64,000 bases of DNA from Bacillota bacterium (lineage in GTDB: Bacteria; Bacillota; Clostridia; Acetivibrionales; DSM-1351): positions 1 through 64,000 of the forward strand of contig JAEWMS010000052.1 of assembly GCA_023393115.1 (NCBI GenBank). The letters are read 5' to 3'. How positions within the stretch are numbered: the stretch's first letter is position 1; each line of letters starts with the position of its first letter. Both the position numbers and the translations under genes were made by a program. Under the pieces are notes generated by a model, which was given only the letters and a program-made list of their open reading frames with translations, ran no database searches and was not told the DNA's origin. Below, piece after piece: positions 1 to 8,907 of this stretch.

Positions 1-133
1 TGTGGCAATACACTCCTTAAAATAGTCTAGGCTATAGAAACAAAATAAAAAGTCCACAGTGTTAAACAAAGTATAAATAAAAAATATAAAGAAAGGAATG
101 TATTGATGTTAAATACATCATACAAGGTAACAT

Positions 134-925
134 ATGAGTATAAGCGGTAGCACATGCATTAAAATAGATAATCTTTCAAAGGACTATACAAAGGATTTCA
201 GCATACTAAAATCAGGCCGTAATGTAATTAAAGGAATCAATCTCGAAATAGAAAGCGGAGAATTTCATATTATACTTGGTCCCAGCGGATGTGGAAAATC
301 AACACTATTAAACATTATTGCAGGGTTTATTTCCAAATCTGAAGGTAGTGTTACTCTGGACGGTATTGAAATTAAAAAACCAGGAAGAGATAGAGGTGTA
401 GTATTTCAAAATGCAGATTCAGCAATATTTCCATGGCTGACTGTCAGAGAGAATGTAGAATACGGTCTGAGAATGAAGGGTGTAAAATCTAAAGAGCGTA
501 GAAAAACAGCAGAGCAATACATCAGGCTGGTTGGTCTGGAAAACCATGAAAGCAAATATCCAAGGGAGCTTTCGGGTGGAATGAAGCAGAGAGTTCAAAT
601 GGCAAGAAGTCTGGCCAATGATTCTGAAATATTAATCATGGATGAACCCTTCGGGGCTTTGGACGCTCATACAAGAAGGATAATGCAGATTGAGCTTGTG
701 AAGATCTGGCAGAAAACCGGAAAGACTATTATTTTTGTAACCCATGACATAACCGAAGCTATTCTATTAGGCCAGAAGATAAGTATTATGTCCAAATCCC
801 CTGATGCAACCATTTATAAAGTATATGATAATGATTTACCCTACCATAGGAATGTTACATCATCAGAATTTACTAAGCTGTTCAAGCAGATACAGGGCCA
901 CTTTGATTTTGGAGAAAACATATAG
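134..925 (+). CDS. ABC transporter ATPase, SsuB/TauB (NMT1-type) family
   Basis: This cytoplasmic ATPase should power a sulfonate/nitrate/taurine-type importer. Visible motifs are Walker A GPSGCGKST (about residues 50-58), the signature LSGGMKQR (about 146), Walker B ILIMDEP followed by the D-loop FGALDA, and the H-loop in VTHD. The length of 263 residues is normal. The permease follows 79 bases later, so they form one transport unit, but no binding protein is seen beside it; that gene may lie left of the window, or the binding protein at 7773 may serve both importers. The ribosome site is weak (AAGG). The family is clear; the substrate is inferred only from family and neighbours. Confidence 0.93.
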   Translation: MSISGSTCIKIDNLSKDYTKDFSILKSGRNVIKGINLEIESGEFHIILGPSGCGKSTLLNIIAGFISKSEGSVTLDGIEIKKPGRDRGVVFQNADSAIFPWLTVRENVEYGLRMKGVKSKERRKTAEQYIRLVGLENHESKYPRELSGGMKQRVQMARSLANDSEILIMDEPFGALDAHTRRIMQIELVKIWQKTGKTIIFVTHDITEAILLGQKISIMSKSPDATIYKVYDNDLPYHRNVTSSEFTKLFKQIQGHFDFGENI

Positions 926-1004
926 CCAATAGTTTTGAAATTAAAATTGTAATGTCTATAACTTAGTGAAAATAGTACAAAAATCAAGGAAAGGAGAGCT
1001 TAAA

Positions 1005-1904
1005 ATGGAAAGAGTAATGGAAATACCTGAAAGAAAAATAAAAACGTCAGATGTAAATATAAATCCTTCTTTAAATGAGAAGCCAATTAAAAAAGAACCT
1101 GGCGTTATCTATAATATAGGGAATAGCATAAAGGGAGCAGTATGGTTTTCAGCAGAAAAAGGAATTCTGACCTGGATACTTCTGTTCAGCATCTGGGGCT
1201 TGGCTTCACTGGCATATACTGTGGACTTTTTACCCAGCCCTTTTGAAACAATAACAGGAGCAAAGGAAATAATTTTTGATGGAACATTAATAAAGTTTAT
1301 TTTAATAAGCTCCCAAAGAGTATTGTCAGGATGGGGACTTGGAATTATATTTGCTATACCAGTAGGACTGGTCATTGGGCGAATTGAACTTTTACGCAGG
1401 ATATTTGAACCCTTCATTGATTTTCTAAGATTTATTCCGGCAATAGGGTTTCTCACTTTATTTCTTATGTGGTTTGGTGCAGGAGAAAAATCAAAGATAA
1501 TACTTATTTTTTACGCAACAGTGTTTGTAATATTAATAAATACAATTGTGGGTGTTCTCAGTATTGACAAGAACCGGCTACAGGCAGCCAGATCACTTGG
1601 TGCTTCAGAAGTTCAGATTATCTATTCTGTTTTGATTCCATCAGCACTGCCTCATATCTTTACCGGTATCAGGCTTGGTCTGGGTGGAGCATTTACTTCA
1701 ATCGTTGCGGCAGAGATGCTTGCAGCCAAGGAAGGAATCGGGTTTCTGATATATACCTCAAGATTGTATTTCAGAACCGATTGGATATTTGTGGGGCTGC
1801 TGACGCTTGGCCTGATGGGGTACATATCTGACCGGCTCATAAGATTATTCGGGAAAACGGTCCTGGGCAGATATGGAATTAATGATACCAAGAAATTTGA
1901 CTGA
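1005..1904 (+). CDS. ABC transporter permease, SsuC/TauC family
   Basis: This is a membrane-spanning permease of the BPD_transp_1 fold, partner of the preceding ATPase. About six hydrophobic segments are visible after a hydrophilic N-terminus of roughly 45 residues. The EAA-like coupling loop reads AARSLGASEVQIIYSVLIPS, typical of SsuC and TauC proteins. I chose ATG 1005 because AAGGAGAG lies just upstream; a GTG at 966 in the same frame has no such site. At 299 residues it is slightly longer than the family norm because of the N-terminal tail. The paralogous permease at 6104 lacks that tail. The substrate is inferred, not shown. Confidence 0.92.
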   Translation: MERVMEIPERKIKTSDVNINPSLNEKPIKKEPGVIYNIGNSIKGAVWFSAEKGILTWILLFSIWGLASLAYTVDFLPSPFETITGAKEIIFDGTLIKFILISSQRVLSGWGLGIIFAIPVGLVIGRIELLRRIFEPFIDFLRFIPAIGFLTLFLMWFGAGEKSKIILIFYATVFVILINTIVGVLSIDKNRLQAARSLGASEVQIIYSVLIPSALPHIFTGIRLGLGGAFTSIVAAEMLAAKEGIGFLIYTSRLYFRTDWIFVGLLTLGLMGYISDRLIRLFGKTVLGRYGINDTKKFD

Positions 1905-1940
1905 TCAAGTAAATAATTTTATGTAAAGGAGTAGTTGATC

Positions 1941-3140
1941 ATGAGTATTAAAAACAAGTTGTATGAGGAAGTTAGGTTAAAAAATGAAGTCACAGTGGAA
2001 GGGATACAGATAACTGACGAAGTAAATGCACTGTTGAAGAATTTGGATTTGGGTGGAAAATATCAGGAAGAGGTCCATGGAATGTTCGAATACGACAAAG
2101 AGCCTCACGCTGGTATTGCTCATCCGGTGGGCTTCCGTTCACCAAACGGGTTTTTGTTCCCTTTCAACTCCTACAGAAAATCCAAATTCTCCATTGGCTA
2201 TGATAAAGGTTCATATATTCTCACAGAAAACGGTCATAAAGTCTTTGACATTGACTTTTTAGAGAGACCTGAGTATTACCGCCATACTACCAGTGACGGA
2301 GTTCAGATGAAGAATATAGCAGTATATAATCATGAAGGGGTTGTATTTGTTACATACAGTAATGAATGCCATCTGAAGGAAAAAGGTCTGGATTGCCTTT
2401 ACTGCAATATAAATGCAACTAAGAGTACCTATGCCGATGTGGAGGGTATCAAGTGGAAATATCCTAAGCAGATAGCAGAAACAGTAAAGCTGGCATATCA
2501 GGAACCCGGCAGACATCATGTAACTTTAACCGGAGGCTTTATCCCCGAACATCGTGAAATGGATTACTATTTTGATGTTGCCGAAGCCATTCAAAATGAA
2601 ACCGGACTGAATGATTTCAATGGAACAGCAGTAATCGGGGCACCTGAGGATCATAGTATCATAGACAGATACAAAGAGGCAGGCTACCGTACACTGGCCA
2701 TTAATATAGAGTTGTGGGATAAGAATATTTTCAAATCTATTTGTCCAGGGAAAGAACAACTAAGTGGTGGCTGGGAGAATTGGAAATCCTCTCTTGAATA
2801 TGCAGCGAAGGTTTTCGGTCACGGCAGAGTACGTTCCAACATTGTAGCAGGCTTGGAGCCAAAGCGTTCAACACTGGAGGGAGTGGAATATCTGGCATCA
2901 AAAGGAGTTGTCTGCTTTGCAGGAGCCTGGTGCCCAAATCCAGGGTCTGAGCTGGAAAATCATAGAAGCCCCGAACCTGAATGGCACTGGGATCTGACTT
3001 TGAAAATTGCAGAAATCTTCCGTAAAAACGGATTTACCTATGATCAGCTGTATGATTGCAGTGCATCTTCAAATACTTGCATCCATGATATTTATAGAAT
3101 TGAACAGGGACTCATACCTGCATTGAAGCAGGCCATATAA
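1941..3140 (+). CDS. radical SAM protein with CX8CX2C cluster motif (paralogue 1)
   Basis: This predicted radical SAM enzyme has 399 residues. Cys143, Cys152 and Cys155 form a CX8CX2C motif ending CLYC, in place of the usual CX3CX2C. A GG motif follows in VTLTGGF, and FNGTA and EAGYRTLAIN lie where a SAM-binding barrel is expected. About 140 residues precede the cluster motif and should form a separate N-terminal domain. Homologues at 4330 and 14260 share the whole layout; this copy is the most divergent. The start at ATG 1941 follows AAAGGAG. It follows the ABC permease by 36 bases and precedes the SDR gene by 38, so it is likely co-transcribed. The reaction is unknown. Confidence 0.85.
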   Translation: MSIKNKLYEEVRLKNEVTVEGIQITDEVNALLKNLDLGGKYQEEVHGMFEYDKEPHAGIAHPVGFRSPNGFLFPFNSYRKSKFSIGYDKGSYILTENGHKVFDIDFLERPEYYRHTTSDGVQMKNIAVYNHEGVVFVTYSNECHLKEKGLDCLYCNINATKSTYADVEGIKWKYPKQIAETVKLAYQEPGRHHVTLTGGFIPEHREMDYYFDVAEAIQNETGLNDFNGTAVIGAPEDHSIIDRYKEAGYRTLAINIELWDKNIFKSICPGKEQLSGGWENWKSSLEYAAKVFGHGRVRSNIVAGLEPKRSTLEGVEYLASKGVVCFAGAWCPNPGSELENHRSPEPEWHWDLTLKIAEIFRKNGFTYDQLYDCSASSNTCIHDIYRIEQGLIPALKQAI

Positions 3141-3178
3141 GTAATTGTTGGGATATCCGAAAGAAAGAGGAAAAATAA

Positions 3179-3895
3179 ATGGGTAAAAGGATTTTAATTA
3201 CCGGCGGTACCAGGGGTATCGGACTGGAAGCCGTGAAGCAGCTGGTGGATAAGGGGCACAATATTATTGTCATAGGAAGGGATTTTTCAGAATTTCCCTA
3301 TCAGAATTCAGAACAAATCAAAACAGTAGCCTTTGATGTAAGCAAGGTGGAAGAAATTCCTGGATTGATTGCTGATATCGGTGAGATAGATGTACTTATT
3401 AATAATGCAGGGATAGCAAAAGCAGTCTCTTTTCTGGAATATATCGACGAACAGAAGGAGCATATTTTAAAGGTTAACCTCGAAGCTCCGGTAACTTTTA
3501 TAAGGGAGGTATCCAAATACTTTCTGAAAAAGGGTGAAGGGAGAGTAGTAAATGTTGCTTCACAGGCAGCCCAAGTGGGACATCCGGATATCTGGTATGG
3601 AATAACCAAAGCCGGGCTTATAAATGCTACAATCAGTTTTGCCAATCTTTTAGGTGAGAAGGGAGTTATTGTAAATGCAATTGCTCCGGGACCGGTTTCT
3701 ACCGACATGATTAAAAATGCCCCTCCAAATAAAAGACTGGAGCAAGTACTCCACCGGACCTATCTTGGACGGGCGGCCACTGCTGAAGAAGTTGCTGAAG
3801 CTATTGTATGGCTTGCCACCGAAAGCCCTGCATATATCAATGGTGAAGTAATAAATATCAATAATGGAGTACAGTATGTAAAATATGAACAATAG
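3179..3895 (+). CDS. short-chain dehydrogenase/reductase (SDR)
   Basis: A classical SDR oxidoreductase of 238 residues, expected to oxidise or reduce an alcohol/carbonyl with NAD(P). The N-terminal cofactor motif TGGTRGIG, the NNAG motif, a catalytic Ser in VASQAA, and the YGITK Tyr-Lys pair are all visible, and the C-terminal IAPGPVSTDM loop is typical. It has an AAAGAGG-type ribosome site and lies directly downstream of a radical SAM gene. A MITE-like element immediately follows. It probably processes an intermediate of the radical SAM or nitrogenase-like pathway, but the substrate cannot be read from the sequence. Confidence 0.9.
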   Translation: MGKRILITGGTRGIGLEAVKQLVDKGHNIIVIGRDFSEFPYQNSEQIKTVAFDVSKVEEIPGLIADIGEIDVLINNAGIAKAVSFLEYIDEQKEHILKVNLEAPVTFIREVSKYFLKKGEGRVVNVASQAAQVGHPDIWYGITKAGLINATISFANLLGEKGVIVNAIAPGPVSTDMIKNAPPNKRLEQVLHRTYLGRAATAEEVAEAIVWLATESPAYINGEVININNGVQYVKYEQ

Positions 3896-3925
3896 CCATA
3901 ATAAATTTTCTCCAATCTATTAAAA

Positions 3926-4153
3926 AGAGGCTGTTACATAACAATATAGATTGATGTATGTTATTAAGATAGTTATTGTACGTAAGGACAGCTCAAAGAA
4001 ATGTGGAAGGATGGTTAGAAACAGTTAGAGAAATTTTGTAATAAGAGAAATACTCTAACTGTTTTGTGTCCGACACATTTATATGAGCTGTTCGGGAGTA
4101 CAATTAAATAAGTGCTTTCTAACTACATAAATCTTAGTTATGTGACACCTCCT
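3926..4153. mobile_element. MITE-like palindromic element between two operon genes
   Basis: About 228 bases without a gene form one long imperfect inverted repeat. The ends AGAGGCTGTTACATAAC and GTTATGTGACACCTCCT are near-complementary. Further in, GGACAGCTCA pairs with TGAGCTGTTC, AAATGTG with CACATTT, and AACAGTTAGAG (4010 region) perfectly with CTCTAACTGTT (4054 region). The right half (4057-4151) recurs at 48864-48960. No transposase is encoded, so a non-autonomous element is likely. It separates the SDR gene from the next radical SAM gene and may split the operon. Confidence 0.7.
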
Positions 4154-4218
4154 TTTTTTATCCAAATATACTCCATAACAAAACTAAATATACTCTATTG
4201 TTAGAAAAAACGTATGAT

Positions 4219-4235
4219 ATTACAATAATTGTAAT
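4219..4235. promoter_or_regulatory. 17-bp palindrome upstream of radical SAM gene
   Basis: ATTACAAT and ATTGTAAT flank a single central A, forming a perfect palindrome about 95 bases before the radical SAM start. It lies in an AT-rich stretch where a promoter is expected. It could be an operator, but in such AT-rich DNA chance is possible, and no regulator gene is adjacent. Confidence 0.35.
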
Positions 4236-4329
4236 GTAATAGCAGAAAATACATAGTAAATATATATGTGAAATATAATTTCGTACATTACTATTTGTGT
4301 ATGCGCTATGTGCGCAGAGAGGAGAGAAT

Positions 4330-5544
4330 ATGGGAAGTCTAAAAGAAAAATTATATGAAGAGCTAAAACTGAAATTAACATTATTTATTGAAGGTGTAAG
4401 CTATGAGGAAGGTACCTTTGACAAACTTATAAATAATGACATTACTTTGAAGAAACAAGAATATTGTACCTGGGATAAAGAGCTTGTTACCAAAAAGAGC
4501 TTTAATCTTCCCTATGCATTTACTCTTGAAAATGGATCGGGTGTGCCAATTGTCGTTGATAGAAATTCTCCCTATAAAATTGAGGAAAACGGCGGCGTAT
4601 TCAGCCTTTCACACAAAGGCAAAAAGATATCGGATATATCTTTTCCAAAGCCACCTGATTTTTATTCCAAGTTCACCAAAGATGGTACCAGTATGAGGAA
4701 CATCGCCAGCGAGAGCTCCTATGGAAGTGAAGACAAAAGTATCATTGTTGCTTATAGCACCGAATGTTCGGTAAAAGATAAAGGCCAAACCTGTCTCTTT
4801 TGTACCATGAATGGGACAAAGGGGTTGGAAAAGGGAGAAGAAAGGCCACCTTGGAAATATCCCGGACAGATAGGGGAGACAGTTAAAGCTGCTTATGATG
4901 AAGGCTTTAGTCATGTGACAATTACCGGCGGCTTCGTACCAGAGCGACGTGAAATGGAATATTACCTAGATGTGGCAGATAGCATCAAAGAGTCACTGGG
5001 CAGAGATGAGTTTAACGGTACTGCATGCATTGGTGCCCCTCTTGATTTCTCAGTTATTGATAAATACAAAGAAGCAGGTTTCAGTACCATAGCATTTAAC
5101 ACAGAAGTATGGGGGAAAAACTATTTTGACATTATTTGTCCCGGAAAAGTGGAAGAATGCGGAGGCTTTGACAATTGGGTAAAAGCAATTGAATATGCTG
5201 TACAGGTATTTGGTAAGGGAAAGGTAAGAAGCAACTTTGTTTGCGGCTTGCAGCCCAAGGAGGTCTTATTTGAGGGATTGGAATATCTGGCTTCAATCGG
5301 AGTAGTTACAGTGGCCTCCAGTTGGATACCGGGTATAGGTTCTCCACTTGAGGGCCATCGTTCACCAACAGTAGACTGGCATTGGGATGTACAGCTAAAG
5401 CACGCAAATATACTCAGAAAATATGGACGCACCTATGAAGAAATATTTAATGCCACTCCTAATAGAAATTTCGCACATGAAATCTATCAGATAGAGGATG
5501 AGACCTTACCAATATTTAAAAAGCAGGAGTTGCTTGTTAAGTAA
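4330..5544 (+). CDS. radical SAM protein with CX8CX2C cluster motif (paralogue 2)
   Basis: This 404-residue protein is a close paralogue of the protein at 14260. The three cluster Cys are 146, 155 and 158, in the run ECSVKDKGQTCLFC. VTITGGF and FNGTACIGAPLDFSVIDKYK, also seen in paralogue 3, mark the barrel. Near the C-terminus EGHRSPTVDWHWD is conserved in all three copies and may belong to the active site. The start at ATG 4330 follows GAGAGGAG. The MITE-like element and a 17-bp palindrome lie upstream, so this gene may have its own promoter and begin the unit that runs to the nitrogenase-like genes. Function is unknown; the family assignment rests on the Cys motif and fold-typical glycines. 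Confidence 0.86.
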   Translation: MGSLKEKLYEELKLKLTLFIEGVSYEEGTFDKLINNDITLKKQEYCTWDKELVTKKSFNLPYAFTLENGSGVPIVVDRNSPYKIEENGGVFSLSHKGKKISDISFPKPPDFYSKFTKDGTSMRNIASESSYGSEDKSIIVAYSTECSVKDKGQTCLFCTMNGTKGLEKGEERPPWKYPGQIGETVKAAYDEGFSHVTITGGFVPERREMEYYLDVADSIKESLGRDEFNGTACIGAPLDFSVIDKYKEAGFSTIAFNTEVWGKNYFDIICPGKVEECGGFDNWVKAIEYAVQVFGKGKVRSNFVCGLQPKEVLFEGLEYLASIGVVTVASSWIPGIGSPLEGHRSPTVDWHWDVQLKHANILRKYGRTYEEIFNATPNRNFAHEIYQIEDETLPIFKKQELLVK

Positions 5545-5626
5545 GTTCCATCAAAAATGAAAACACAGATACACTATATAAAAATAGTTATTAATATAAG
5601 GATTATTTAAGAAAGGAGACTAAATT

Positions 5627-6064
5627 ATGTCAATTAATAATGAGGAAATTAAGGCCTACATAAAAAATAGTAAGACGTTATCTCTGGCAACTGTAAACGA
5701 GGCAGGCGAACCCGATATAAGAACACTTGGAGGGTATGGTGTATCGGAATTTGAAATATACTTTGCCACAGCTAAAGAAAGCAATAAAGTGAAACAGTTA
5801 AAGAGTAAAAATGAAGTGGCTGTATTATTTCAACATGAGAATCAGACAATACCGGATTTTGTAAATGTAACTTTATACGGAAAAGCTGTTCTGACTGAAG
5901 GCGAAGAATTCAATACAGGTAAACAGGCCATACAGGAACGAAGACCCCAACTGTCAGTGACAACTGAGACTCATAATATTTACAGGTTAAAGACTGAAAG
6001 AATAAAGGTTTTGGATTTTAAGGCCTCCAACCCTGGTGATAGAGTTCATACCATTAAGCTATAG
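5627..6064 (+). CDS. pyridoxamine 5'-phosphate oxidase-like FMN-binding protein
   Basis: This is a 145-residue split-barrel flavin-binding protein of the PNPOx-like group. Typical features are SLATVNEAGEPDIRTLGG near the start, YFATAKESNKVKQL, and an internal strand NVTLYGKAVL. Members bind FMN or F420 and carry out small redox reactions; many have no known substrate. It has a strong site (AAAGGAGAC) and sits between the radical SAM gene and the second importer, so it may provide reducing chemistry to the same pathway. True PdxH is larger and carries substrate residues not seen here. Confidence 0.8.
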   Translation: MSINNEEIKAYIKNSKTLSLATVNEAGEPDIRTLGGYGVSEFEIYFATAKESNKVKQLKSKNEVAVLFQHENQTIPDFVNVTLYGKAVLTEGEEFNTGKQAIQERRPQLSVTTETHNIYRLKTERIKVLDFKASNPGDRVHTIKL

Positions 6065-6103
6065 CACCTTTGCCGGTATAAACATTTAGGAGGACTTCAG
6101 ATA

Positions 6104-6865
6104 ATGAAAAAATTAAGAGTTATTCTGCTTAGCCTGATCTTACCTATAACAGTAATTATAGTCTGGAGTATCGCAACAGCCCGGGAAATTGCACCTGAAG
6201 CCATATTACCAAGCATAAAGAATGTCATAAAAGCATTCAATGAAAATCTGGCTTCAGGACAGCTTACTCAAGACCTGGGAATAAGCTTGTTAAGAGTAGT
6301 AAAGGGATATTTCTTTGCAGTACTTCTGGGAGTAACACTCGGTACCCTTATGGGGATGTCAAAAAACGTCAATCATATATTTTCACTTACACTCAATGCA
6401 ATACGCCAAATTCCAATGATGGCATGGATACCATTGATCATACTATGGTTCGGTATAGATGAACTGTCAAAGGTGGTAGTAATAGTACTCGGTGCATTTT
6501 TCCCCATAATGGTAAACACTTTCAGTGGAATCAGAGGCACACCGCCCGGCTATATTGAAGTTGCAAAACTATATAAATTAAGCAAATGGAATACTTTCAG
6601 AAGGGTTTATCTACCTTCTGCCATTCCTCAAATATTTGTCGGGCTGAAATTGGGACTTGGGATATCATGGATGGCAGTTGTTGCAGCTGAACTGATAGCT
6701 TCCACCGAAGGAATAGGTTTCAGAATCAGTGATGCCAGAAGTCTTATGAAACCTGATATTGTCATAATGGGTATGATAGTCATCGGTATTGTGGGAATAT
6801 TGATGGATAAAATACTCACATTTGTTTCTAAAAAGTCTACTCCGTGGATAGGAAGCAAAAGTTAA
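6104..6865 (+). CDS. ABC transporter permease, SsuC family (second set)
   Basis: A 253-residue integral membrane permease with about six membrane segments. The coupling loop is EVAKLYKLSKWNTFRRVYLP. Compared with the permease at 1005 it lacks the long N-terminal tail, which fits the family norm. AGGAGGACTTCAGATA precedes the ATG. The ATPase gene starts 25 bases downstream and the binding lipoprotein follows, making this the complete importer of the locus. A sulfonate, nitrate or related anion is the usual substrate for the family. Confidence 0.92.
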   Translation: MKKLRVILLSLILPITVIIVWSIATAREIAPEAILPSIKNVIKAFNENLASGQLTQDLGISLLRVVKGYFFAVLLGVTLGTLMGMSKNVNHIFSLTLNAIRQIPMMAWIPLIILWFGIDELSKVVVIVLGAFFPIMVNTFSGIRGTPPGYIEVAKLYKLSKWNTFRRVYLPSAIPQIFVGLKLGLGISWMAVVAAELIASTEGIGFRISDARSLMKPDIVIMGMIVIGIVGILMDKILTFVSKKSTPWIGSKS

Positions 6866-6890
6866 AACGCTATGGGAAGGAGACGGACAT

Positions 6891-7664
6891 ATGGCTGAGC
6901 AGGTTTTAGAAATTAAAGATTTATATAAGTCATTTCAGGTGGGCAGGGAGGAAATTCCCGTTCTGAGAAACATCAATCTTGAAATCCGGAAAGGTGAATT
7001 TGTAACAATTGTAGGTCACAGTGGTTGCGGAAAAAGTACTCTGCTAAAAATCATTGCAGGTCTCGTTGATTATGGGATAGGAGAGGTGTCCTACTCAGGT
7101 AAAAAAATCTCTGAGCCGGGGACTGATCGAGGAATGGTTTTTCAGGAGCATAGACTGCTTCCCTGGCTGACTATAAATGAAAATATCGGCTTCGGGCTTT
7201 ACAATTTATCAAGGGAAGAGAAGCAGGCATCAATCACAAAGCATATTGAATTAGTCCGGTTATCTGGCTTTGAAAAAGCATATCCAAATCAGCTCTCAGG
7301 GGGAATGGCTCAAAGAGCAGCAATAGCAAGAGGTCTGGCAAGCAATCCGGAAATACTGTTATTGGATGAACCCTTTGGTGCACTTGATGCCTTAACCAGA
7401 ATCCAGATGCAGAAAGAAATACTGAGAATCTGGAAAGAGGAAAAAACCACTATGATTATGGTTACCCATGATATTGATGAAGCAATCTATCTGGGACAAA
7501 AGGTAGTTGTAATGTCTGCAAGACCAGGTGAAATAAAAGAAATCATTGATGTTAACACAGCCTCGGTAAAAGACAGGGGAAGTACTGATTTCGCACATAT
7601 CAAGAAGAGAATATACAATCATTTCTTCGAGGATGAAAATATAGAAATTGAGTATGTCATCTAG
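6891..7664 (+). CDS. ABC transporter ATPase, SsuB/TauB family (second set)
   Basis: The ATPase partner of the preceding permease, 257 residues. Walker A is GHSGCGKST, the signature is LSGGMAQR, Walker B is ILLLDEP with the D-loop FGALDA, and the H-loop lies in VTHD. Q-loop residues are visible in FQEHRLLPW, the form usual for NMT1-type importers. The ribosome site GGAAGGAG is strong. The C-terminal tail after the nucleotide-binding core is short and shows no regulatory domain. Function as the energiser of the importer is secure; the ligand is not. Confidence 0.94.
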   Translation: MAEQVLEIKDLYKSFQVGREEIPVLRNINLEIRKGEFVTIVGHSGCGKSTLLKIIAGLVDYGIGEVSYSGKKISEPGTDRGMVFQEHRLLPWLTINENIGFGLYNLSREEKQASITKHIELVRLSGFEKAYPNQLSGGMAQRAAIARGLASNPEILLLDEPFGALDALTRIQMQKEILRIWKEEKTTMIMVTHDIDEAIYLGQKVVVMSARPGEIKEIIDVNTASVKDRGSTDFAHIKKRIYNHFFEDENIEIEYVI

Positions 7665-7772
7665 AAATAAATGCATGTCAAATTTTTTCAAATTTCTATC
7701 ATGTAAATTCAAAATCCATCATTTTTATTACACAAATATATATTGCTGAAAAGCAGCAGAATGGAGTTCATT

Positions 7773-8882
7773 ATGAAAAAGAGAATAAAAATTTTATTGT
7801 TATTAATAGTATCAGCATTGTTATTGGCAGCCTGCGGTAACGATTCAACATCAACTACATCAAAAAGCGTTGATGACCAACAAAGTATAACAACACAAAG
7901 TTCCGCTGCTGAGAAAACCACTGCACAGGCAAGCACTTCTGAAAAAGACTCAAATGCTGAAAAGAAAACTGTAACTCTGGCCTTGGCATCGGAATCAAAC
8001 GAATTGACCGGCATATGGGGTCTGGCAGATAAGAAAAAATACATAGAGGAAGAACTGAACAAGGTTGGTTACCAACTGAAGATTCTGGGATTTGCAGCCG
8101 CAGGTCCTGCCGTTAATGAAGCCTTTGTGTCCGGTAAGATTGACCTGGCTTATTATGGTAATCTGCCCCCTGTGGTTTTAAAGTCAAAAGGTATTGATGT
8201 ATCTATAGTATCAGTTGGAGATTCACAGGTGAATTTTTCAGTCATTGTACCTGCTGATTCTACCATCAAGACGCCTAAAGATTTGGAGGGCAAAAAAGTA
8301 ATTGTTGGACGAGGAACAATTTATGATGAATATTGGGGTAATCTTGTAAAAACATATGGGATAGATGCAAGTAAAGTGAAGCTAATCAATGATGTGGCTA
8401 ATGCAAATTCAACCTTTATAAGTGGAAATGCTGATGCACTTGTGGTTATAGATACACTTTCACATCTTATTTATAAGCAGTTCCCCATAAAAGTAATAGA
8501 GACCACTGCCACAAGCCATCCTGAATTTGCAAGCCAGATTGTTGTCGCAACATCAGGTAAATTCTCAAAAGAGCATCCTGAGGTGGTTGTTGCACTCCTT
8601 AAGGCATATATCCGCGCTTATGATTACGCAATAGAGAATAGAGAAGAAGCTATTCAGGCTTTCGTAACCAAAACCTATCCAATCGATGTAATAGAAAAAG
8701 TATATTCAAAAGAATACAACTTCGCAAATCTTGATGGTGGCATTGAAGAGGCCGATAAGGCAAGAATAAGTAAATTGAATGCGTTTCTTTTGGAATACAA
8801 ATACATAGAAAAAAGTGCAGACATTAACACCCTGTTTGATTCGAGCTTTTATGAACAGGCAAAAAAAGAATTGGGCAAATAA
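7773..8882 (+). CDS. ABC substrate-binding lipoprotein, SsuA/NMT1 family
   Basis: An exported lipoprotein of 369 residues. The signal peptide ends in the lipobox LLAAC with the lipidated Cys at position 21, followed by a Ser/Thr-rich linker of about 50 residues. The body is a type II binding fold: VTLALASESNELTGIWGLA near the start, then VSGKIDLAYYGNLPPV and a TPKDLEGKKVIVGRGT segment, as in aliphatic-sulfonate and nitrate binding proteins. ATG 7773 has GGAG six bases upstream. It completes the importer and stands immediately before the nitrogenase-like genes, which suggests the imported compound is their substrate or precursor. Confidence 0.9.
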   Translation: MKKRIKILLLLIVSALLLAACGNDSTSTTSKSVDDQQSITTQSSAAEKTTAQASTSEKDSNAEKKTVTLALASESNELTGIWGLADKKKYIEEELNKVGYQLKILGFAAAGPAVNEAFVSGKIDLAYYGNLPPVVLKSKGIDVSIVSVGDSQVNFSVIVPADSTIKTPKDLEGKKVIVGRGTIYDEYWGNLVKTYGIDASKVKLINDVANANSTFISGNADALVVIDTLSHLIYKQFPIKVIETTATSHPEFASQIVVATSGKFSKEHPEVVVALLKAYIRAYDYAIENREEAIQAFVTKTYPIDVIEKVYSKEYNFANLDGGIEEADKARISKLNAFLLEYKYIEKSADINTLFDSSFYEQAKKELGK

Positions 8883-8907
8883 ATTTATAACTAAAGGGAT
8901 GGTATAA

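Noticed and set aside
106..150. 15-codon upstream frame overlapping the first ABC ATPase start
   Set aside because: It has an AAAGG-type site, but it is short and AT-rich and I see no sign that it is conserved or controls translation; not called.
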